This document shows, one piece after another, positions 58,190 through 64,000 of a stretch of DNA of 64,000 nt. Below the pieces are notes generated by a model. It saw only the letters and a list, made by a program, of their open reading frames with translations. It was not told where the DNA came from and made no database searches. Position numbers and translations under genes: made by a program. The stretch spans positions 2,728,001-2,792,000 of the forward strand of contig CP096136.1 of NCBI GenBank assembly GCA_023213215.1, given 5' to 3'. The DNA comes from Flavobacterium sp. JAD_PAG50586_2 (GTDB lineage: Bacteria > Bacteroidota > Bacteroidia > Flavobacteriales > Flavobacteriaceae). Every line of letters begins with the position of its first letter. Within the stretch, counting starts at the first letter, position 1.

Positions 58190-58312
58190 TTAGTCATTGT
58201 TTTTATTCAAGTTATCTCCCTTTACTGGTGTGAACACAAATCCCGTAAGGTCGTTTTCCTCAATGGCTTTCTTGATTTTTTCATTGTTTATTCTGATTTC
58301 GAAATATTTCAT
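58190..58312 (-). CDS. Small 40-residue ORF, possible immunity-gene remnant
   Basis: MKYFEIRINNEKIKKAIEEN followed by DLTGFVFTPVKGDNLNKNN and a stop. The sequence looks like the C-terminal end of a larger immunity-type protein, in which a short KIKKAIEENDLTGF-like helix and strand end the chain. It sits between the first tandem copy and the double-CxxC gene, with small gaps. It may be a decayed cassette or a real small protein. Confidence 0.35.
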   Translation of the reverse strand: MKYFEIRINNEKIKKAIEENDLTGFVFTPVKGDNLNKNND

Positions 58313-58323
58313 GTCATTTAGAT

Positions 58324-59457
58324 TTAAATGCTTTTCAAAACCCCCATATTATACTCCAAAACCTCCTTTGCCTCCAACCATCCGTTCCTGCCGCAAAGAT
58401 CGATGGCTGCTTGTAGTATCACAGGCTGTGCTTCCGGAAGGCTTCTGGCTGCCCAATATCCGGCGCTGACAAGGTAAGTCCATGCCCTTTTCGGGTTGCC
58501 GGCCTCATCCATAACCGCAGCCATCTCGATATGGGCAGTCCCGTTGTATCCTTTTTGGGCCTCATGCATTTTTTTTGCGATGTAATATTCGGGTGTGGTT
58601 TTTAATTCCGCAGGGATTGTTATTTTGCTGTAAGGGGAGAATAATTTTTTAATGGGATCAAATACCGTCATTGATGTAGCAATACCACCTGTACCATCAG
58701 AAACACTATTGGTTTCGGTGTCAAAACCGTGGGCATAATTTACAGCCTGTAATAGGATATTCGCTGCCTCTTCTGGCTTTTCAAAATGTTCAATACGCAG
58801 CATTACACTGGCTTTATAGGAAAACATACTGAGTATGCGGTTTTCATAAATGCCCAGATCGAAGTCAGGCAGGGAAGGCAGATAATCATATTTTCCCCAT
58901 TCGTCAACGAGTTTGTATAGGTACTGGTTTTCCCTGCCTGGGTCAAGTTTCAGCTTATGCTGTCGCTTTTTCTTTTTTATTTCTTCCGATGAAATCTTTT
59001 TGGAAGGCCAATTTTTTTTATCAAAAACGTATTCCTTGAGTTCTGCGAGGTCATCGGTGCCACCAAAAAGGCGGTAGACGGGAATAATGGCTTCGTAAAA
59101 CAGGTCCCATTTTGTGACTAGTTTTTCGCAATAATCCCTGCTTTCATAACAAAGATAGAAATCGGGTTCAGTAAACCTGGCCAAAATATTGAGATGCCGT
59201 GAAACAGACTGCATATCAGCGTTATCGGTAGTTACTGCCGGCCATTCGCTGCCAGGCAGCCACGGCAATATCCTAAGGTCATCTGTGCCAATACTCTTTG
59301 GATGGGCAGCATAAGTGAGTACCGACCACTTACCGCCACGGATGATTCTTTTTACTTTCTGCATATCCATAGGATGTTTGATACCGAGACGGTTTTGCTC
59401 GACTTCGGTATAGTTGTCCAGGATACGGTGTAGTTCCTTGATTTTTTGTAGTATCAT
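58324..59457 (-). CDS. Tandem paralog 1, 377-residue protein of unknown family
   Basis: 377 residues, soluble and helical. Begins MILQKIKELHRILDNYTEVE, has IIPVYRLFGGTDDLAELKEY, PEEAANILLQAVNYAHGFDT and YIAKKMHEAQKGYNGTAHIE. No signal peptide and no catalytic motif. I do not recognise the family. It is the first of three near-identical tandem genes at an exact 1,146-base spacing with identical 12-base gaps. Location among immunity genes suggests an immunity protein that has been amplified. Confidence 0.55.
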   Translation of the reverse strand: MILQKIKELHRILDNYTEVEQNRLGIKHPMDMQKVKRIIRGGKWSVLTYAAHPKSIGTDDLRILPWLPGSEWPAVTTDNADMQSVSRHLNILARFTEPDFYLCYESRDYCEKLVTKWDLFYEAIIPVYRLFGGTDDLAELKEYVFDKKNWPSKKISSEEIKKKKRQHKLKLDPGRENQYLYKLVDEWGKYDYLPSLPDFDLGIYENRILSMFSYKASVMLRIEHFEKPEEAANILLQAVNYAHGFDTETNSVSDGTGGIATSMTVFDPIKKLFSPYSKITIPAELKTTPEYYIAKKMHEAQKGYNGTAHIEMAAVMDEAGNPKRAWTYLVSAGYWAARSLPEAQPVILQAAIDLCGRNGWLEAKEVLEYNMGVLKSI

Positions 59458-59469
59458 GTTATCTGTCTT

Positions 59470-60603
59470 TTAGGTGTTCTGTAACAACTCCATATTATGC
59501 TCCAAAGCCTCCTTTGCCTCAAGCCATCCGTTCCTATCACAGAGATCGATGGCTGCCTGCAGGATTACTGGCTGTGCTTCGGGAAGGCTTCTGGCTGCCC
59601 AATATCCGGCGCTGACAAGGTAAGTCCAGGCTCTTTTTGGGTTGCCGGCCTCATCCATAATGGCTGCCATCTCGATATGTGCAGTGCCATTGTATCCTTT
59701 TTGGGCCTCATGCATTTTTTTGGCGATGTAATATTCGGGTGTGGTTTTTAATTCCTCAGGGATTGTTATTTCACTATAAGGGGAGAATAATTTATTGATG
59801 GGTTCAAATACTCTACTTGATGTTGTGAGGCCGCCTGTACCATCAGAAACATTATTGGTTTCGGTGTCAAAACCGTGGGCATAATTTACAGCCTGTAGCA
59901 ATATGTTGGCCGCTTCTTCGGGTTTTGTAAAATCCTCAATATCGAGCATGGAGGCCGCCCTACTGGAGAACATACTGAGTATGCGGTTTTCATAAATGCC
60001 CGGATCAAAATTAGGCAATGAAGGCAGATAATTATAATCTTGCCATTTGTCTATGAGCTCATACAGGTATTGATTTTCCCTGCCTGGATCAAGTTTCAGC
60101 TTATGCTGCCGCTTTTTCATTTTTATTTCCTCATAGGAAGTTTTTTTAGTCGGCCAGTTTTTTTTGTCAAATACGTATTCTTTGAGTTCTGCGAGGTCAT
60201 CGGTGCCACCAAAAAGGCGGTAGACGGGGATAATGGCTTCGTAAAACAGGTCCCATTTTGTGACTAGTTTTTCGCAATAATCCCTGCTTTCATAACAAAG
60301 ATAGAAATCAGGTTCAGTAAACCTGGCCAAAATATTGAGTTGCCGTGAAACAGACTGCATGTCAGCGTTATCGGTAGTTACTGCCGGCCATTCGCTGCCA
60401 GGTAGCCACGGCAATATCCTAAGGTCATCTGTACCAATATTTTTTGAATAGGCAGCGTAAGTGAGTACCGACCATTTACCGCCACGGATGATTCTTTTCA
60501 CTTTCTGCATATCCATAGGATGTTTGATACCGAGACGGTTTTGTTCGACTTCGGTGTAATTGTCCAGGATGCGGTGTAGTTCCTTGATTTTTTGTAGTAT
60601 CAT
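59470..60603 (-). CDS. Tandem paralog 2 of the 377-residue protein
   Basis: 377 residues, nearly identical to copy 1 at both ends. Differences cluster in the middle, for example NWPTKKTSYEEIKMKKRQHK against NWPSKKISSEEIKKKKRQHK, and in the segment after LDPGRENQYLY (ELIDKWQDYNYLPSLPNFDP against KLVDEWGKYDYLPSLPDFDL). The mid-gene changes with conserved flanks look like specificity drift. Function is as for copy 1: unknown, probably immunity. Confidence 0.55.
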   Translation of the reverse strand: MILQKIKELHRILDNYTEVEQNRLGIKHPMDMQKVKRIIRGGKWSVLTYAAYSKNIGTDDLRILPWLPGSEWPAVTTDNADMQSVSRQLNILARFTEPDFYLCYESRDYCEKLVTKWDLFYEAIIPVYRLFGGTDDLAELKEYVFDKKNWPTKKTSYEEIKMKKRQHKLKLDPGRENQYLYELIDKWQDYNYLPSLPNFDPGIYENRILSMFSSRAASMLDIEDFTKPEEAANILLQAVNYAHGFDTETNNVSDGTGGLTTSSRVFEPINKLFSPYSEITIPEELKTTPEYYIAKKMHEAQKGYNGTAHIEMAAIMDEAGNPKRAWTYLVSAGYWAARSLPEAQPVILQAAIDLCDRNGWLEAKEALEHNMELLQNT

Positions 60604-60615
60604 GTTATCTGTCTT

Positions 60616-61748
60616 TTAGGTGTTCTGTAACAACTCCATATTATGCTCCAAAGCCTCCTTTGCCTCAAGCCATCCGTTCCTGTCGCAAAGATCGATGGCC
60701 GCCTGCAGGATTACGGGCTGTGCTTCCGGAAGGCTTCTGGCTGCCCAATATCCGGCGCTGACCAGATAGGTCCAGGCTCTTTTTGGGTTGCCGGCCTCAT
60801 CCATAACGGCTGCCATTTCGATATGTGCAGTGCCATTGTATCCTTTTTGGGCCTCATGCATTTTTTTGGCGATGTAATATTCGGGTGTGGTTTTTAATTC
60901 CTCAGGGATTGTTATTTCACTATAAGGGGAGAATAATTTATTGATGGGTTCAAATACTCTACTTGATGTTGTGAGGCCGCCTGTACCATCAGAAACATTA
61001 TTGGTTTCGGTGTCAAAACCGTGGGCATAATTTACAGCCTGTAGCAATATGTTGGCCGCTTCTTCGGGTTTTGTAAAATCCTCAATATCGAGCATGGAGG
61101 CCGCCCTACTGGAGAACATACTGAGTATTCGGTTTTCATAAATGCCCAGATCGAAGTCAGGCAGTGAAGGCAAATAGAGGCGTTCCTGCCATTTGTCTAT
61201 TTCGTCATACAAATATTGGTTTTCCCTGCTTGGGTCAAGCTTTAGCTTATGCTGCCGTCTTTTCATACTTATTTGTTCGTAGGAAGTTTTTTTAGTCGGC
61301 CAGTTTTTTTATCAAATACGTATTCTTTGAGTGCTGCAAGGTCATCGGTGCCACCAAAAAGGCGGTAGATGGGAATAATGGCTTCGTAAAACAGTTCCCA
61401 TTTGGTCATTAAATTTTCACAGTATTCCTTATCTTCATAACAAAGTTGAAATTTTAGGCTGGTGAACCGGGCCAATATATTCAAATGCCTTGAAACAGAC
61501 TGCATATCAGAATCACTGGTATAAACTTCTGGCCATTCGCTGCCTGGCAGCCACGGCAATATCCGTAGGTCGTCTGTACCGATGTTTTTAGGATGGGCGG
61601 CATAAGTGAGTACCGACCATTTTCCGCCACGGATGATTCTTTTTACTTTCTGCATATCCATAGGATGTTTGATACCGAGACGGTTTTGTTCGACTTCGGT
61701 ATAGTTGTCCAGGATGTGGTGGAGTTCCTTGATTTTTTGTAATATCAT
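60616..61748 (-). CDS. Tandem paralog 3 of the 377-residue protein (frameshifted as sequenced)
   Basis: This copy is one base shorter than the other two (1,133 against 1,134). The missing base is in the T7 run at 61304-61310, where the other copies have T8, so the frame ends early at FDKKTGRLKKLPTNK and resumes as MKRRQHKLKLDPSRENQYLY. Restored, it is a full-length paralog. It also differs in the middle (PEVYTSDSDMQSVSRHLN, LKFQLCYEDKEYCENLMT). Its start ATG at 61748 is only one base from the next gene's stop. Confidence 0.6.
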
Positions 61749-61749
61749 G

Positions 61750-62309
61750 TTATCTGTCTTTTAAATATTCCCTCATACTGTCTTCATCATCTTCAGGGGC
61801 GAGTAACCTTTCTGTTTCAACCAGTTTGCCTAGTGCTTCTTTGTTGAGTAAATAGTCGTTATCGCCATACCTGTCTTTTCCGATTTTCATGAATGCTTCA
61901 TCACCGGCATTAAAATTCCATTTCGAGTCAGAAAAAAGAATTTTGCAATTATTTTAGACGAATTGCGCTTTTCTATTATGAAACAATCAGCATATATCAT
62001 TAACCCATTTGGATCACGTTCCGAAACAAGGGCTTTATATATTACTCTTTCATTTTGCTCAAATTTGTCAATCCTGAATACAAATCTCTTATCAGGATTT
62101 CCCGCTCCCTTCATTTTTTCATAATATTGTGGGCTGTCTAAAGTATGCTTTGGTGTCATTCCAAATTGATTTTTAACACTGTCAATTACAAAAGAATTCA
62201 TGTAATCTAATTTAGAATTATAATCATTTAAATCGGCTATATCCCTTGATTTTATAGCCTGTACTTCGGCTTCCAAAAAGTCGTTTAGGAATGCTTTAAT
62301 TTCTTCCAT
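61750..62309 (-). CDS. NTF2-like immunity-type protein (frameshifted as sequenced)
   Basis: Joined length about 186 residues. MEEIKAFLNDFLEAEVQAIK, GNPDKRFVFRIDKFEQNERV and LMIYADCFIIEKRNSSKIIA are followed, after one base is restored in A6 (61932-61937), by SDSKWNFNAGDEAFMKIGKD and a tail ending EDDEDSMREYLKDR. This resembles NTF2-fold immunity proteins of polymorphic toxin systems. Its N terminus is similar to the next gene (MEEIKTFIENYIKDE), suggesting related cassettes. Confidence 0.6.
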
Positions 62310-62321
62310 GGTTGCTTAATA

Positions 62322-62897
62322 TTATTTTTCTCCGTTATAATCCTTTAAACTGCTCTCTTCTTCGGGTTCTTGGTATTTTTCTACAGCAATCAGTTGTCCT
62401 GACGTTAAAACCTGCGTGGTTTCCAAATCATGCGAATGCCTCCATTTTAGATCATTCACGCCATAAGTAAGGCTGTAAATTATTTTTAAGCCTTCGTCTG
62501 TTTGCGCTACATAGTACAGTTGGTTATAGCCTAAGAGACGCCCTGTGTTCTCGGTGTAGCTTACATAACAGGCATACATATCTTCGCCGGTTACGAATCT
62601 TGCGAGGCCGTCACCTAATTTAGAGTTTTTGTAATGTTTGATTTGGAATAGTGTACGCGGAACGGCCTTCACAACATTATTGGCATATGCTTTTTGGAAC
62701 ATTTCACTCAGCCCTTTCATTTTTTCCTGCGTAGTACCCCTTCCAAAAATGTTTGATACAGTTGGACAGTAATAGCTGTAAGCTTTTAAGGCCAGGTCTT
62801 TATAAACATCATCGGCAACGTTTACATCGGTTTTTGACTTGTTGGCATTGTATTCGTCTTTGATATAATTTTCAATGAATGTTTTAATTTCTTCCAT
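62322..62897 (-). CDS. NTF2-like immunity-type protein
   Basis: 191 residues: MEEIKTFIENYIKDEYNANK, LKAYSYYCPTVSNIFGRGTT, TLFQIKHYKNSKLGDGLARF and VSYTENTGRLLGYNQLYYVA. The layout (N-terminal helices, then a beta sheet with YYVAQTDEGLKIIYSLTYG) matches the NTF2 fold seen in immunity proteins. Related in N terminus to its downstream neighbour. No signal peptide. Cognate toxin not found in this window. Confidence 0.55.
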   Translation of the reverse strand: MEEIKTFIENYIKDEYNANKSKTDVNVADDVYKDLALKAYSYYCPTVSNIFGRGTTQEKMKGLSEMFQKAYANNVVKAVPRTLFQIKHYKNSKLGDGLARFVTGEDMYACYVSYTENTGRLLGYNQLYYVAQTDEGLKIIYSLTYGVNDLKWRHSHDLETTQVLTSGQLIAVEKYQEPEEESSLKDYNGEK

Positions 62898-62927
62898 GGT
62901 TACTTATTTATTATACTTAAAAGTTCT

Positions 62928-63574
62928 TTATTTCGACAAGCGTAACGATTCATATTTCTGCACAAACGCTTCCCAACTGAAATCAGGGAACAGCAGTGGC
63001 ATTTCCTTCCTGAAATCTTCGGCAACCGATGCGCCTATACTCTTGCCCTGAATGAATAACAGTACACGCTGCCAGTAATTGAATACCCTGGCCTCAACCG
63101 CCATCTGGCAATAGCCGTTGAAATCGAGGTCGAGGTCATGCAGTTCGGTTTCGGCGTTGTCGTGGTAATAAATGGAGGGGTAGACTTTGTCTGGCGTTAC
63201 GATAAACCCGCATTCGGCTTCGGGCACGAACATGTCAAACGGTTTGAAATATTGGATGTCTTCGTTTTCTTCAATGGCATCATCATCGTATAAGCCATTT
63301 TTGGCCCAATCGCCAAAAATGTGTTCGGCCTTGATGAAATTGATACTGCCATTTGGAAAGCCGGTTTTATCCTTTTTCCATTTGATTTCGAAGCCATCTG
63401 CTCTTTCAGTATAAAATTCTTTTATGCCTTTGTGTGTCTGGTCGACACGGTTCAAATCAGGGATTTCATTTTCCAATGTCGAATTATGGCTTTTTTCAAA
63501 CGACCCAATTTTTTTTCCTCTTCGGCGGTGATGAGATCGTATACAAGGTAACTGTCAAAATATTTCTTTCTCAT
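62928..63574 (-). CDS. SMI1/KNR4-like immunity protein, copy 1 (frameshifted as sequenced)
   Basis: Joined length about 215 residues from MRKKYFDSYLVYDLITAEEE. Core segments are GIKEFYTERADGFEIKWKKD, INFIKAEHIFGDWAKNGLYD and FDMFVPEAECGFIVTPDKVY. These resemble SMI1/KNR4-type immunity folds, though the N-terminal signature is not typical, so the family call is moderate. One base is missing in the T8 run at 63509-63516. A closely similar copy follows at 63640 and runs off the window. Confidence 0.5.
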
Positions 63575-63639
63575 TATATAATTGTCAATTTGATTAATAA
63601 TTTATTTGCGTTTCCACTAATGACCCGGCAACACCTGGC

Positions 63640-64000
63640 TTATTTCGAAAGCCTTAACGCTTCATATTTCTCCACAAACCCTTCCCAACTGAAATCAGGG
63701 AACAGCAGTGGCATTTCCTTCCTGAAATCTTCGGTAACCGATGCGCCGATGCTGTTGCCCTGAATGAACAGCAAAACACGCTGCCAATAATGAAACACCC
63801 TTGCTTCAACCGCCATCTGGCAATAGCCGTTGAAATCAAGATCGAGGCTATGCAGTTCCGATTCGGCGTTGTCGTGGTAATAAATGGATGGGTAGACTTC
63901 ATTTGGCGTTACGATAAACCCGCATTCGGCTTCGGGCACGAACATGTCAAACGGTTTGAAATATTGGATGTCTTCGTTTTCTTCAATAGCATCATCATCG
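63640..64000 (-). CDS. SMI1/KNR4-like immunity protein, copy 2 (partial, runs off window)
   Basis: Continues to the right edge with DDDAIEENEDIQYFKPFDMF, so the N terminus is outside the window. Nearly every residue matches copy 1, with changes such as TPNEVYPS for TPDKVYPS and WEGFVEKYEALRLSK for WEAFVQKYESLRLSK. Recent duplication in the immunity array is the simplest explanation. Confidence 0.6.
   Translation of the reverse strand, partial: DDDAIEENEDIQYFKPFDMFVPEAECGFIVTPNEVYPSIYYHDNAESELHSLDLDFNGYCQMAVEARVFHYWQRVLLFIQGNSIGASVTEDFRKEMPLLFPDFSWEGFVEKYEALRLSK

Larger units (their letters stand above)
58324..61749 (-). repeat. Three-copy tandem gene repeat, unit 1,146 bases
   Basis: Starts of successive copies differ by exactly 1,146 bases (58324, 59470, 60616), and each gap is the same 12-base sequence gttatctgtctt. 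5' and 3' thirds of the genes are near identical while central parts differ, consistent with unequal crossing over followed by divergence or gene conversion. Confidence 0.9.

Overview
The window reads as an AT-rich Bacteroidota chromosome segment, most likely Flavobacteriia. This rests on the gene families: a SusC/SusD pair, DUF6520, RteC, DUF6943, HxlR, periplasmic-TPR regulators with AraC-type output, and a LytS-type kinase fused to TPRs. There is no rRNA, tRNA or CRISPR array that I can see. The species is not determinable by eye.

Layout. 1-1.4 kb: the end of an IS3-type insertion sequence, then a divergent HxlR regulator/short-chain dehydrogenase pair. 1.5-3.5 kb: a DUF6943 gene of the kind carried by Bacteroidota conjugative elements, followed by about 1.5 kb without genes but full of large inverted repeats. 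3.5-11.6 kb: HD-domain hydrolase, a giant SMEK-STAND NTPase that looks like an anti-phage sensor, a convergent membrane protein, and a lamin-tail-like protein. 11.7-18 kb: mobile-element control module (ATPase, HTH protein, excisionase-like HTH, TPR/AraC sensor with divergent lipoprotein, RteC). 18.3-30.9 kb: defence-like accessory island with an AlbA/Schlafen ATPase, a TTGCAA-rich repeat tract, a DUF4365 protein, and a minus-strand run of nuclease-like, GIY-YIG, DUF3800, DUF5677-like and HEPN-like genes. 30.9-37.7 kb: minus-strand cluster with a small protein ending in an alternating-cysteine tail, a glycosyltransferase, an asparagine synthase, two envelope proteins and an amidohydrolase. 38-43 kb: lipase, PIN-like protein, predicted nuclease and Xre regulator. 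43.4-52.4 kb: SusC, SusD, a secreted S9 peptidase, a DUF6520 peptide and a MauE-like membrane protein, a plausible peptide-uptake locus. 52.3-53.4 kb: truncated AraC gene and integrase fragment, probably a mobile-element scar. 53.6-55.5 kb: TPR sensor kinase. 55.5-64 kb: long minus-strand array of immunity-like genes, including a three-copy tandem repeat and a duplicated last gene, with no toxin gene visible.

A dominating technical observation: about two dozen reading frames are broken by single-base shifts, nearly all one-base losses inside homopolymers. I joined these frames and gave coordinates for the joined genes. The pattern fits sequencing or assembly error much better than two dozen independent pseudogenes. 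Biological claims about any one frameshift should be discounted accordingly.

How genes may work together: the RteC/TPR-AraC regulators share a near-palindromic motif (ATTCCCGAAT) in their upstream regions, suggesting a common regulatory theme. The 22.9-30.5 kb and 40-42.9 kb genes look like defence or toxin modules. The cysteine-tail protein/glycosyltransferase/asparagine synthase operon is the best candidate here for an undescribed peptide-modification system.
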